A stretch of DNA of 64,000 nucleotides from contig JAXGGA010004701.1 in the NCBI GenBank assembly GCA_038373865.1, positions 21,379 to 85,378 of the forward strand, read 5' to 3'. A model generated the notes under the pieces. It was not told where the DNA came from, ran no database searches, and worked only from the letters and a program-made list of their open reading frames with translations. Below are positions 32,643 through 45,397 of this stretch, piece by piece (the first letter of the stretch is position 1; each line of letters begins with the position of its first letter). The position numbers and the translations under genes are program-made. This DNA comes from Uloborus plumipes (Eukaryota; Arthropoda; Arachnida; Araneae; Uloboridae).

Positions 32643-33237
32643 TAGTCCTTCTTCTTGAGAAAACCAGTTAGAGCCACTATTTGAACATCAGAGTTTATTT
32701 ATTGACTGTTATTTTCAGACAAATCAGTCAAGCAACGATCCAGCATGGGTAGCCACAGAAAGTAATTTTTTTTTACGAACTTATTTTTCATAAAATTAAA
32801 CTACTTTAAAATGATCTGTTTAAAATTGATCACAGATGCCTTCTGTAATGTTACTTTGCAAAAGTAAAGTCAAGTAAGGTCGCATTTTGCTCACATATCT
32901 GCAAAATACCCCATAAACAGGACGTTAAATAACTTAATAAATATGGCAACGGCGAACTATTTTTCGCTTAAAATATATGTAAACCATTCCAAGTAAAAGT
33001 TTTAAGCATAAATGGGTTAATATGTACGCCATCTTTTTCATTTACTCATGTTAATGCCCCCAACATTTAAATAGCCTGTTGCAGCAAAAATCAGGAGAAT
33101 ACTAAAATAAAATGAAATTTTTATCAATAATCTAGGTTTAACAAAAAAAAAAAAAATGTGTTTGGTAAAACCCTTCCTGAAATAAAAGTCTTTTTACGAC
33201 CCTGTTCAATCTTTCACTAAAGCACTCTCCAACGCGC

Positions 33238-33952
33238 TAGGGATGCACCGATAAACAATTTGGCCGATTTCCAATTAATCGGTGAGCCGATTAATGGTAA
33301 GGGTGATTGTTTTTAATGCTACCAATTTCATTACCACTGTTTTTTTCTTTCTTTTGCAATTCCGAGTTAAGAAATAGTTTCATTTCTGGTAGAATTTTTT
33401 TCCCTATTTTAATAATTTTTCCAAAATAATTTCAAAAATTTATGAAGTTCCCAATTTTCATATTTTTGTTACTAATATTACATTTACACATTGTTAATTG
33501 TGTTAACTAGACATGAAATTTATTTAAAAAATAAGGGTGGGGGGAGGGGAGTCTGTGATGAGCACTCCAACTTTGAAGTACTTCTAATTCAAATTTTTCA
33601 ATTATTACTTGCAATTTAATTCAAGACTTCAATTCTTTGTGAAAATGAGAGGTTATCTAAAAGCTCTATGCTTAGGAGAAAAGTACCGACACCTGAAAAA
33701 TGTTGCTACATTGTCTATGTGTATTTTAATTCAAAAAATAGAAGAAATAATTTATTGAAAACTTTACATCAACTGTGAGGATTATTATGACTGTTCATAA
33801 AATTATTCATCCTTGTTTCTTAGTGAAGGTATACTTTAAAACATAACGTTAAAAAAATATTTTTTTTCCCGCCGATTAATTGGCTCGATTTCGCCGATTA
33901 TTAATAATCAGCAGGGTGGCCGGTAAATTGTCGATCAATCGGTACATCCTTA
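33238..33952. mobile_element. Degenerate hAT-like MITE
   Basis: Left end TAGGGATGCACCGATAAAC; right end read inward AAGGATGTACCGATTGATC. The TAGGGATGCACCGAT type of terminus is common in hAT families. Subterminal CCGATTAAT and GCCGATT motifs repeat near both ends (33270-33296; 33868-33905). No clear 8-bp duplication survives. Confidence 0.6.
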
Positions 33953-34825
33953 CTAAGTAAAATATACGACGTGATGAACTAATAGCTGATGCTGATTACA
34001 TCAGTGAGCGAGTGATGAATGTTAATACTGCTTTTTCGATAACATCTTTACCAGCAGGCATTACACTCATTTTTACTTTTATTCTTTTTCGCCTCGTGGT
34101 TCGCTTCCGTTTCTTTGATGGCTGTGAAGCTTTACAAAGAAGAGTAAAAAAAAAAAAAAAAACACACAAACATCAAGAGTTAAAGACCATTGTGATACTT
34201 TTTTCTCCACTGCTCTTTTTATGAAATGATTTGAAGGAGTGGCGCTCGGTGAACTTCACGCCCGGTAGAGGTCGCATGTGTCTGATTCATCTCCAAGGAA
34301 CGCGTCACGTAAATTTCGTTCAAAAACTGTCGACCAGGGTTCGAAAATATCAGGACACTTTCAAAAATATTGAAAACATCCCATATTTCGATACATGTAT
34401 CGACTATTTTGATATGTATCCGATACAACTTAAAGTCTTGAAGAAGCAAATGTATTCTCAAATCACCTTAAATTTTAACCATTTATAAAATCACCACGTA
34501 TTGCATGGTGGCGAAAGAGCAGGAAGGGCGGGCCGGTGGACGTCCCGGGTGGTGAGAAGCGGCTGCACTGTTTGTTGTAGACTTTGAGTCCCATCTGAAA
34601 AAGGGACAAAATGACGTCTGAGGTTCAAAAAGAAAACAAATAACAATTTGTCATTGCTCAAAAAAAATTTCACTTTTTTGTGAGGTATAAATTTACTGCC
34701 AAAAATAAAAAATAATACTTCAATGTAAGCTTTATTGTAAAATACATTGTTCTTTCTTCAGGTGTTGTAATTTTCAAAACAATTCCTGATCTGTCCATTT
34801 TGAAAAAGATAAGTTATCTTTACTA
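33953..34825. other. Unassigned sequence with one possible transposon end
   Basis: CAGGGTTCGAAAATATCAGG at 34334 looks like a hAT terminus followed by ATATTGAAAAC/GATACATGTATCG subterminal motifs, but no partner end was found. The frames of 60-85 codons here show no family features. Confidence 0.35.
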
Positions 34826-36008
34826 GTTCGTCTCACATTCCCCTGCATGGCGCAGAATATAGTAGGGAAATGTGAGGCAAAGTGAAATGGTAAATATTTT
34901 CACAGTTTGCAGTGCCAATTATCTAGCAATATTTTAACTAAGTTCCAAAACTATAGTTGATTCCTGTCAAAAAAAAAAAAAAGCTCCAAAGACCAACAAA
35001 AAATTTTTTTCAAGCCATTTTCAAAATTTGATATTTTTATTGTAATATTCGTGGTTTTTCAAAAATATTTCTTGTTATTATAAAATGATGAAATTTTTGT
35101 AATTACATTTAAATTATTAGTTGAAAGTCGATTAACTATTTGACTGATGTCTAGTGAAGTCCTTATTTAGTTTATATTAGGCATTTTTTTTATTTTAAAT
35201 GTTCAATGTAATTTGTCAAATGCACGAGGGGCAAAGTGAAATACATCAGTCGTTTACATATTCATTCATTTATTAAATCGCGTACGTATTTCTTCATTTA
35301 TTAATTTATTTACCTTATTTTATTTAATTGTTTACTTATTTACTCATTCATTGACTCATTTTCTTATTTATTCTCTATTTTATTCACTCATTCATTTTTT
35401 CTCATATTAATTATTTCATTTATTTGCTTATTCGTTTATTTTTCATTAATAATTATTATTTTTCCTTTATTCACGCATTCATTTGATGAAAACTACTGTT
35501 AATCGTCAAATAGAAAATTTTCAATAGCAAAAATATTTGTTTTTCACTTTGCCCCGTGATTTTTTAAGGTGAAAATTAAAATAAATTTTTTGAAAGTACA
35601 AAAACCGTCAAAGATGAAAAATAATATTTCAACGAAAGTTGTATTTCAAAATACATTATTTATTATTTATATACAATAATTTTTAGAACAAATTCCCCAT
35701 TTGTTTCTTTAGAAGCAGGTAAGTAAACTTAACTGTTTCACTTTGCCCCACATTCACCGACATAACAATAAATAGTTATATTTTTAACAAAGTTTCATAA
35801 AAATAATTTTTCATTGTTTGCTGAACCTAAAGAAAAATTTATTCGCAACTCCCCATGTGTTCCTTTAGAAGCAGGTAAGTAAACTTAACTGTTTCACTTT
35901 GCCCCACATTCACCGACATAACAATAAATAGTTATATTTTTAACAAAGTTTCATAAAAATAATTTTTCATTGTTTGCTGAACCTAAAGAAAAATTTATTC
36001 GCAACTCC
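34826..36008. repeat. Element with GCAAAGTGAAA motif array
   Basis: The motif GGCAAAGTGAAA, or its complement TTCACTTTGCCCC, occurs at about 34872, 35230, 35539, 35736 and 35892 in both orientations. A CTCACATTCCC...GGGAAATGTGAG inverted pair marks the left part (34831-34875). Between 35255 and 35490 lies a degenerate (CATTTATT)n microsatellite. Ends and target duplication were not found. Confidence 0.5.
35697..36008. repeat. Near-perfect tandem duplication, 156-bp period
   Basis: The unit from CTTTAGAAGCAGGTAAG to GCAACTCC is repeated twice head to tail (35706 and 35862). The copies are identical for about 147 bp and differ only in their first few bases, which indicates a recent event. Each carries one TTCACTTTGCCCC motif. 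Confidence 0.9.
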
Positions 36009-36622
36009 AGGGCTCGAATACGCTACCTTGTGGTAGTTTACAAAACTACAGATTCAGGTAAAACATTGCATTCCACGTGAGTGGCAGCGGTGAGATGTTT
36101 TTCGAAATATGGATACATTCTGAGCCAAGTTAATTGTGGGTTACCATATAACGAGTGAGTTTCATGACTTAAAAAAATTATTTCTCTACAATACGTTATT
36201 TGTATTAACATCAGACTTATTAGCAATCGAAGTTTTCTTAGAACTCCTCGTTAAATTTTAAAATTTAAAATTTAATGCAATGTAGAAAATTCTAGTTTAC
36301 GATTTTTAGAACTAACGATAATTTTTTTTTTTTTTTTTTTATCGTTAACGGCGAAATTTCAAATGGAATTGTACATTATTATGAAGCCTTTTCACTAACA
36401 GATTTCTTGCACAACAGTTTATTTAATATCAACAGAGTGCACTATTGAAAGCGATTTTTTTTTCAATAGTTTTCCGAGCAACTACTTTTTATGGATGCAT
36501 CTGCATCAATTCTAAATATATCGCTCGCAGCATATTCATTGAATAAGAGAAAGAAGGTGGAAAAACTTGCAAAAAAGAATAAGATACTACGTGATTTGCA
36601 TTAATTTCTAACGTCTGGTAAT
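36009..36622. other. AT-rich sequence, nothing identified
   Basis: A run of T at 36322-36340 and general AT-richness; no element end or gene found. Confidence 0.4.
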
Positions 36623-36670
36623 AGTGAACTCTCACTTATGTGTCGGCCCAGGGGACTAACAGAAAAAGGA
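36623..36670 (+). repeat. pogo/Tigger-like end fragment
   Basis: TAGTGAACTCTCACTTATGTG followed by GGGGACTAACAGAAAAAGG matches the right terminus (inverted) of the element at 53032-53590. Only about 45 bp remain. Confidence 0.55.
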
Positions 36671-37729
36671 GTTAACAGTCATTTTCAAAATTTGCTTAAA
36701 TTTGCTGTCCGGAGGTTAAAAAGACGATTTTGAAACATAACTTAAGTTTTAAATTCAATGCGAACAATTATTTTCTGCAAGAAATACCCCCAAAAAAATT
36801 CTATCACTCAAAAAATTATTGACATTTATTTATTTATTTTTACTTAAGTCTTTAAAAATGAGAATCAAGGCAAAAACGCTTGTGGGTCATTTTCACCATA
36901 TGCTTACATTTCAGAATTTTTAAGTAATTTTTTTAACTTGCTATTTTCTTTTAGAATCACTAACAGATGTTTTGTCACACATTTTAGGTGTGTGAAAAAG
37001 TAATTAGTGTACACTTTGATGCATAATTAAATATTCAAATGCTGTTGTAAAATTTAAGTTGCAAGGAAAATTGTCGTCCGTTACCATACGAAATCAAAAT
37101 GAAATCTCACTTTTAAACTACATCATAGCTCCTAGAACCAACTTCATTTGAAACTATTTGAGTCCCTAAAGCTTAAAACGATGTTTGTGATTATTAAAAT
37201 ATTGATCAAAAACTGTATGGTAACGGGCTTGACATTTGGTAACGGATTTGACCAATAACGGACTTGACATTTCAACCAAAATGTCAAATTATGGCTAGGT
37301 TGTCGAATTTAAAAATTGAACAACAATATGCATTTTCTTAGAGTTGTATAATAAACAATATTTCGGGGTAAAAGTTGAGAAAAAGTAAAAATTAATACTA
37401 AAATCTTTGGTAACAGACGTGACAAAGAATAAAAATACGCACCTGGAAGAAATCTTGTGCGAAACGCCACTGCAATACTTCTCGACTCAGGAAAACAAAA
37501 CTGTACGAAATAGTTACGTCACTAGTTTGTTAAGTTAACTGAATACGTGTTACTATCTCTTGATTGCAATAAATACCTTTTTCAGCTAAAATAATCTTAG
37601 GGTAACGGACTTGACAAGAACTGCCGGACAAAATATATTCACACATTTCGTAATGAAAAAAAAATTCTATTGTCAATATTTATTATGAATATCATATACT
37701 AATAGTCAATATATGAAAATAATTTGTCG

Positions 37730-38871
37730 TATATGGGTGATTCCACAAATACGGGAATATTTCTAACATGTAGATTTCAAAAAATTAATTTAAAATTAAA
37801 AATCTGAAAAAAATCAGCAAAGCACTTAATAAGTTACATAATTAAAAAAAAATACCAGCAGAGCTCAAATGTTTGTATTTTATTGGATTTTGGGATTTTT
37901 ATTTTTTTGAAGGCATATGTGAATGATAAAAAGTGCATGTGGATGACACAATGGGTATGTGAATATAATACAGTAAGTATGTGAATAACACACACACAAT
38001 AGGTATATTAATGAAATTTTTTAACCAGTAAACTGTTAGACATAACTTTTAAACATTGTACTGTCATAGTTTGGCTTTTGATTCATCCACGTGTCTTATA
38101 TTGGGGCATGTGAATGACAATAGAAAAAGGGCATGTGAATGACAAAACACAAGTAATTGTGTTCTCAAAAAGTCATACCTGAATATTTTTCGGCTTCACT
38201 TCGAATTAGAACCCACAAATGTAAGCCTTAGGATTATTCATTATCAAAATTTATTTACATGTACACTTTACATGCATTCTGTGGGGCATGTTAATGACAA
38301 AGGTAAAAAACACTTGCCTTGAAAGTTGAGTTTAGCTTGCTTTTTATCATAAAGTAATTGCAGAACAGCAAAATTAATCCTCATCCAGGAATAACAAAGT
38401 TCCATGCTTTATTTTAAGATGTGTTGCCAGATTTTGAAATGAAACATTTCAGAGAAAAATATCTATACTTTTTAGACATGTGGATGACTGATAATCGCTG
38501 GGACAAAGTTTAGATTAACTTTTAGAGATATTATTTTCATATTATTTTGCTTTTTTTGTGATTTACATCTTGCACACATTCATATTTATAAATAAAAAAC
38601 TCTTGAGAAAAAAATCACTTATTTTTTTTAAAGCTATATTCCATTGATTGTGAAAATTGCACCTATGGGACAGGGCATGTGGATGACATTTCAATCTAAT
38701 ATCCTTTTTTTTAAATGAATAATAATTAAATATTGACATTGTTGATAACGAAAATTGCAGAACAAAAGACGCATAAAAATATTCCCAAAATAGTTTTTTA
38801 TTAAATTAAAAACAAAAAGAGCAATCAGTATGGAACACAAATTTGCCCATTTTTGTAGAATCACCCATATA
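37730..38871. mobile_element. TIR element with GGGCATGTGAATGAC array, 4-bp TSD
   Basis: The element 37734-38867 has ends TGGGTGATTCCACAAA and, inverted, TGGGTGATTCTACAAA, flanked by TATA at 37730-37733 and 38868-38871. The matching uninterrupted site in the inverted arm is near 39198. The motif GGGCATGTGAATGAC occurs about nine times in one orientation (about 37911, 37935, 37954, 37977, 38105, 38129, 38285, 38475, 38674). Superfamily not identified. Confidence 0.8.
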
Positions 38872-39389
38872 CTTTTTTATACAATTAAGTACATAAAAAA
38901 ATAGTTGAACTTGCGAAAATTGGAAATGGACTAGCGTTTTTGCCTTGATTCTCATTTTTAAAGACTTATATAAAAATAAATAAATAAATTTCAATAATTT
39001 TTTGAGTAATAGAATTTTTTTCGAAGTATTTCTTGCAGAAAATAATTATTCACATTGAATTTAAAAAAAAAGTTATGCTTCAAAATCGTCTTTTTAACCT
39101 CCGGACAGTAATGTAAGCAAATTTTGAAAATGACCCTTGTCCGTTTCCAATTTTCGCAAGTTCAACTATTTTTTTATATACTTAATTGTATAAAAAGTAT
39201 ATAATACAACAAATTATTTTTATATATTGACTATTAGTATATGATATTCATAATAAATATTGACAATTGTAATTTTTTTTCATTTGGAAATGCATGAATA
39301 TATTTTGTCCGGTAGTTCTTGTCAAGTTCGTTACCCTAAGATTATTTTAGCTAAAAAAGGTATTTATTGCAGTCAAAAGATGGTAACAC

Positions 39390-42024
39390 GTATTCAGTAG
39401 GGTGGGGCGAAAAATAAAAAGTTTTTCAGATCAACTTCTAATAGTTGCCAAAAGTTGTCTTTGGTGATAGTTAGCTTTTGGGCAAAATTTGAGAAAAATC
39501 GGTTAATATCTTCAGGGAGCGCTGCGATCGCAAAGTTTTACCGTAGCTTTTATCGGGATTTTATGATTAAAATATGAAAAACAATGCCGTTAGCTAATAT
39601 CATTGCATTTTTTTACTCGTAAGATATATTCATGCATTCAAAGCATATGAAATAACTCACAAAAAATTATTTTATATGATATATTTATATTTCAAGCATT
39701 TAAAAAGAAAAAAAAACGTGAAAAAAAGTGATTTTTTTTAAATATAAATATATCATATAAAATAATGTTTGTGAGTTATTTCATATGCTTTTAATTCATG
39801 AAAACATCTTTTGAGTAAAAAAAACGCCAAGAGACTAGCTAAAGGCATTCTTTTTGATATTTTAACCATAAAATCCATAACAAAGCTATGGGGCAATTCC
39901 AGCGTTACAGACGTAACAATCGCAGACTCTGAACACAAATAATTCTGGTTTGGGCTGTTGAAAGTCTTCAATTTTTTTTCCTGTAGTGTAACTTGATGAT
40001 GTTTATGCTATATTAAATTTGCGTGCAGCTTGCTTAAATACAAAAAAATACAGAAATTAAAAACTGCCTGTTACAGACGTAATTCACAAAACAGCAAAAA
40101 CTCGACTATGTCATACAACTTACAATATTCCTCTGAATTATACGGAAATTTTGAACTTTTTTTTTTTAATACGTGCTCTAGAGACTTCAAGCTTTCAAAA
40201 ACCATAAAGATTGTGCGGATTTTCACTGCCGAATTTGTGAAAAAAATTCATAAACTTGTTACGGACGAAACAAAGTGGTGTTACAGACGTAACATCTCTG
40301 ATTTGAAAGTAGAAAACAGTATTTTAAAGCAGGAATAAACTAAGATTTTTGTGCTAAAACAATACAGTAGCATTAATTAACACATTATTTGAATATTTTA
40401 AGTTATACAGTAACAGTTTTAGAAAATTTGGGTAAGTCTGGGGGAGTTGAGAGTATATGCCGATATGTCAATATGTAACAATAAATTAATGCATCTTAAG
40501 ACAATTATTTCCAAGAAAGATTGACACAAGAAAAGTTTAGAAGGGCCTTCACACAAATTTATTTATTTGTATTCTTAAAATTAATGCATAATGGGGCTGC
40601 TACATAAAAAAATCTGGAAAAGTAAATTCCTCCCTGGAATCAGTGATTGGTCTTAGGAGAACTTAAAAATTTGAAAATGTTGGATGATATAGCAGAATAC
40701 TAGTACCAAACTAAAATTTAACCTTCTTGGTGACAGTTGGTCAATTTTGATATTTTTTTTTTTTTTTTTGAATGAAAAAATGTGTCCTTTTTCGTCCGAC
40801 GTTCTCGAAATTCGAACGGCATTTTCGTATTCTGTTCGAAAACAATGCATTTCGCGGGCTTTTGGCAAATTCGCAATGTTAGCCCACCGTTTTTCCAATT
40901 TTGGCGTCAGCTTTAAAACATTTTCCTGGGGCATATAAATAATTTTAACTTTTTCTGCAATGGAGTTTGCATACTGAAAAAAGGAAAGATTGTCGTTGAC
41001 AAATGCTGTTCTAGATCTTACTCTCTGCCAAACCTGGTGCTTGACCATACCCCCAACTCCATCCACAGCTCCCTTTCCATGTGACGTAGCAAAAAAATGC
41101 CAGTTGAGGTATAAATTATAATCAGTTATACCATATGTGTATTTTATTAATCTTAAGAAATAAATTTCAATTACATGCCGACATAATTAAAAATTTCAAA
41201 ATCAGAATACCAGAAACTTTAGTACTCGTACCATATTATGCTATATACATGTATTGCTCATCCTGTGCTTTTTACCTATTTAATTAGAAATTTACTTTTG
41301 CTACGGACGTAACATAGAGCCATTTGTTATGTCCGAAATGTTACGTCTGTAACAGCATTAATTTAAAAACTAAATCAGTTGCAATATTTTTAACTATGGT
41401 GGGCAATTACTCTCAGAATTTGCCAAAAGGACCATTAAGGGTTTTTTTTAATTTTGATTTTTTAGGACGTAATGCCAACTTTTGCTTCTTTTTTGTTACA
41501 GACGTAACATCAAACTTCTTTTTTTCAAACTTCAATTACACCATTTAGATCAATTCAAAAGAAATTAATGAATGCATATTATTATAGTACCGTCTTAGTA
41601 GTTAAAATTGTGCTACAAGTAGTTATTTTTGTTTTTATTTTTCGATGAGAAATATGCATATGAAAATGTGTTCTTTTTTCTGATTTTTTAAAGTTCGTGA
41701 ATATCGTACTTCCAACTAAGAAAACAAGTATTATTCTAACTCTCACCAAAAAAACCAATGCAGGATTCTTAAAATATACATCTTAAGCTTTAAAATGATG
41801 TATAACATAGAAACATAACTTCAATATGAATTTTTGACCAATTGGTTTCACTTTTCATGGAATGGCCCTATGGTAAAACTTTGTGATCGCAGCGCCCCCT
41901 GAAGATATTAACCGATTTTTCTCAAATTTTGCACAAAAGCTAACTATCACCAAAGACAACTTTTGGCAACTATTAGAAGTTGATCTGAAAAACTTTTTAT
42001 TTTTCGCCCCACCCTAGTATTCAG
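39390..42024. mobile_element. hAT-like foldback element, copy 1
   Basis: The element 39398-42016 begins TAGGGTGGGGCGAAAAA and ends with the complement, flanked by GTATTCAG at 39390-39397 and 42017-42024. The site is single-copy in the inverted arm at 37539-37546. Without its own insertion (39891-41868) it is about 637 bp, the same as copy 2 at 55767-62466. Arms of about 150 bp are strongly inverted and weaker pairing continues to the centre. An 8-bp duplication and TAGGG ends fit hAT. No coding capacity. Confidence 0.85.
39887..41872. mobile_element. TIR element with GTTACAGACGTAAC array, 4-bp TSD
   Basis: The element 39891-41868 has ends GGGCAATTCCA and, inverted, GGGCCATTCCA, flanked by TATG at 39887-39890 and 41869-41872. 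The near-palindromic 14-mer GTTACAGACGTAAC occurs at 39904, 40070, 40280, 41340 (variant) and 41495, with related copies at 40259 and 41301. The frames at 40030-40338 and 40653-41066 lack protein-family features. The termini resemble those of the element at 37734-38867. Confidence 0.75.
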
Positions 42025-44015
42025 TTAACTTAACAAACTAGTGACGTAACTATTTCGTACCATTTTGTTTTCCTGAGTAGAGAAGTATTGCTGTGGCGTT
42101 TCGCGCAAAATTTCTTCCAGGTGCGTATTTTTATTCCTTGTCACGTCTGTTACCAAAGATTTTAGTATTAATTTTTACATTTTCTCAACTTTTACCCCGA
42201 AATATTGTTTATTATACAACTCTAAGAAAATGTATATTGTTGTTCAAGTTATAAATTCGACAATCTAGCCATAATTTGACATTTTGGTTGAAATGTCAAG
42301 TCCGTTACTGGTCAAATCCGTTACCATAAAGTTTTTGATCAATATTTTAATAATCACAAACATTGTTTTCGCTTCAAGGGCGCAAATAATTTTAAATCAA
42401 GCTGGTTCTAGGCGCCGTGATATAGTTTAAAAGTGAGATTTCATATTGATTTTGAATGGTAACGGACGACAATTTTCCTTGCAGCTTAAAGTTTAACAAC
42501 AGCATTTGAATACTTAATTATGCAACAAAGTGTACAACCACTTACTTTTTCACACACCTAAAATATGTGACAAAATATCTGTTATTGATTCTGAAAGAAA
42601 ATAGCAAGTTAAAAAAATTACTTAAAAATTCTGAAATGTAAGCATATGGTGAAATAGACCCTAACACGTATTCAGACAAACTAGTAACGTAACTATTTCG
42701 TACCATTTAGTTTTTTTCAGTCGAGAGGTTTTACTGTGGCGTTTCGCACAAAATTTCTTGAAGGTGCGTATTTTTATTCTTTGTCAAGTCCGTTACCAAA
42801 GATTTTGGTATTAATTTTTTCTTTTTCTAAACTTTTACTTATAAATATTGTTTATTATACAACTCTAAGAAAATGCATGTTGTTTTTCAATTTTTAAATT
42901 CGACATCTTAGCCATAATTTGATATTTTTGTTGAAATGTCAAATCCGTTACTGGTCAAGTCCGTTACCATTAGTGATTGCAATACCGGGATATGCGTACA
43001 TCAAATACTGATATTCTGAGTTATTTTGCAATTTTGAAATATCGATATTAATAACGTAAAATACCGGAGTTTTCATTATTAGCTGAGAATTATAAATAAT
43101 TTTTAATTAAAAGCGTTTTCAATTTAACGTAATAGATAAATACTGTAATTTAATTGTGCATTACTTTTCTAATGCGATAGTACCGAAATCAATTTATTAA
43201 TGTAAAAATTTGGCTTCGAAATTACGAATTAATAAAACATTAATAAATAAAGGTAGCGGAAAAATTGAAAAAGGATATCTTCATCATTAGACCGTGTGAT
43301 GAATTGCATTTTCGTGCATTTATGTGCAACATTTTCCCCTTCATTTCCCGCTTTTGTTAATAATGTATTATACACTTGTTTATAATGTTAAAATAAATAG
43401 CTTTCTTAATAGTGAAGTCATAGCTATGTGTGCTGCTTGCCTATGAAAAACTGCTTGAGGACTAAGTTTCAGATTTAGAGCAAGTGTTTTATTTTATTCA
43501 TATATTCCAAAAATGATTTTGCTGTATCTTAAGAGTTAGAAAGTATTATTATAGCGAATAAATACATATGTATGGATGTGTAATGCTTTAAAACATCATT
43601 AAAATCATAGTAACAGACTTGAAGTTTATTTATGGTTTAAGGTCAAATCCATTACCAAATTTCAAGTCCGTTACCATACAGTTTTTTTATCAATATTTTA
43701 ACAACTACAAACATCGTTTTAAGCTTCAGGGATGCTAGTAATTTCAAATTAAGTTGGTTCTAGGCGCTATAATATAGTTTAAAAGTGAGATTTCATTTCG
43801 ATTTTGTATGGTAATGGACGACAATTTTCCTTGAAACTTAAAGTTTTACAACATCATTTGAATACTTAATTATGCATCAAACTGTACAACCAATTACTTT
43901 TTCACACACCTAAAATAAGGGACTAAACATCTGTTTGTGTTTCTGAAAGAAAATAGCAAGTTAAAAAAAAATACTTAAAAATTTTGAAATGTAAGCATAT
44001 GGTAAAAATGACCCA

Positions 44016-45397
44016 TACGCCAAAATATTCGCAAAACTTTAAAAAAATCTTTTCAAAAGTACAGAGAACAAACATATCATGCATACATACGAACAAAGAT
44101 ATGCATTAAGTTTAGAAGCAATTCATACGTTTCGACATGCGTTTGTTTTACCTTTCATCGCCGCCATTAGACAGTGGCAGCAGCGCCCATTATAGTTTAT
44201 TGGAGTTGCGAATTGAAACTTCATAAAAGTGCGTTCGGGTTTCGACGTTAAACTGAAATTTTTGTTGAGTATGATTACAAATAACCTATTAGACTGATAC
44301 GGCTTTATCGGGTAACGTATAAACGAATACCCCGCTTATACGAATAAATCTTCCCGGAACCGATGCCATAGAAGCAATGTTAAAGATCCCCGCTTAAACA
44401 AATTCCCCACTAAATCGAATAATATTTCTTGGAACTGACAGTATTCGTTTAAACGGGGCCGACAGTATTTTAATTCGAGTATTTGTATCACTCGTCAAAA
44501 GAATAGAAACGGAAAATAAATAAAAACACGAGATAAAATATTTGAAGAAAGCTTTCTGGTGCATTTTCTAGCAAGAATAATAGTTCAAAAAAAAAAAAAA
44601 AATCTATAAGTTGAATCCCAGAATTTAGTATTGATTTTAGCCAACTTTAAATGTCGTCTGAAGTTTATATTTCCTCCGAACTGCAAATTAAACTGACGCT
44701 GTTCCATCTTATTGCATTTTTCGAAAAAAGGTAATATATAAAAATCGTCTGCGCTTTATAGCGTAAAATCAAGGGTGAAATTTCATACTTTTTATTACGG
44801 CCTTTGAAATTATTGGATGACTAGATTTTTCGATTGCATCAAGTTTGAAATTAAATAACATGATGAAATTCTCTCAGATGCATGTAATCAAATACCTGTC
44901 AAGCAACACGATATTTCTGAAATTGAAAAGTTACAGAAAAACATGCTGCTGCTTAAAAAACGTTCGATTCACAATTCAAGGGAAGAAGAATAATTTTAAT
45001 CCCAAAAATAGGAAATATGATACTTTGGAACGTTTAAATGAATTTTTTCAAAGACATTCTCGAAAAGAACATTCGTGAAGAAATGTTTTCTTTTGTGTCA
45101 AAAGTGATTAATGTACGCATTAAATTGTTCTTAAACTATAATTTAAGAGAAATGATGGAAAATGTACTAAAATTGCAATTGCAATATTTTTACAGGCTGT
45201 CTCCGAGCAAACGAAATATTGTTTAATATATGTTGTCTGTAAAATTTTTGTAAATATGGATGCACAGACAGTCGACAAAAGCTGTTGGATATCTGTGCAT
45301 CCATAAGCTCATATTTTTGCATTGAAAAAGACCTGATGTCGTTTTTTGATGCGTCGGCCTATCTGTATATAGCGGTTCTGCTTAAAACAATGTTAAA
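44016..45397. other. Unassigned sequence with a Tigger-like fragment
   Basis: 44300-44470 has GAATACCCCGCTTATACGAA, CCCCGCTTAAACAAATTCCC and CGTTTAAACGGGG, a pogo/Tigger-type pattern without clear ends. The remaining sequence, including frames of 60-77 codons at 44845-45226, is not recognised. Confidence 0.4.

Larger units (their letters stand above)
28387..33020 (+). mobile_element. TTAA-type MITE, copy B, host of a nested stack
   Basis: TTAA at 28387-28390 and 33017-33020; ends CCCATTTATGCCCAG and GCATAAATGGG. Subtracting the hAT-like insertion (28443-31168 with an 8-bp duplication) and the Helitron-like insertion (31230-32642) leaves about 480 bp, collinear with the reverse complement of copy A. 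The three visible MITE pieces are 28391-28442, 31169-31229 and 32643-33016. Confidence 0.8.
36671..44015. repeat. Compound inverted-repeat element with GTAACGGACTTGAC array
   Basis: Blocks of the same sequence recur in both orientations. 36680-36890 is the inverse of 38935-39130. 36890-37730 is the inverse of pieces at 39290-39397 and 42025-42665. A further direct copy of the latter runs 42670-44010. End-like sequences GGGTCATTTTCAC-ATATGCTTAC occur at 36887, 39135 (inverted), 42650 (inverted) and 44012 (inverted). The motif GTAACGGACTTGAC or its complement appears about 14 times, including 37221, 37603, 39330, 42300, 42785, 42955 and 43665. Insertions at 37734-38867 and 39398-42016 interrupt it. 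No coding frame. Confidence 0.7.

Noticed and set aside
36000..36060. tRNA-like B-box (GGCTCGAATAC)
   Set aside because: No matching A-box, acceptor stem or CCA-proximal pairing on either strand.
34826..44015. CRISPR-like array of short repeats
   Set aside because: Repeats are irregularly spaced, in both orientations, and the spacers are AT-rich and of very different lengths in eukaryotic DNA; motif-array transposons explain them better.
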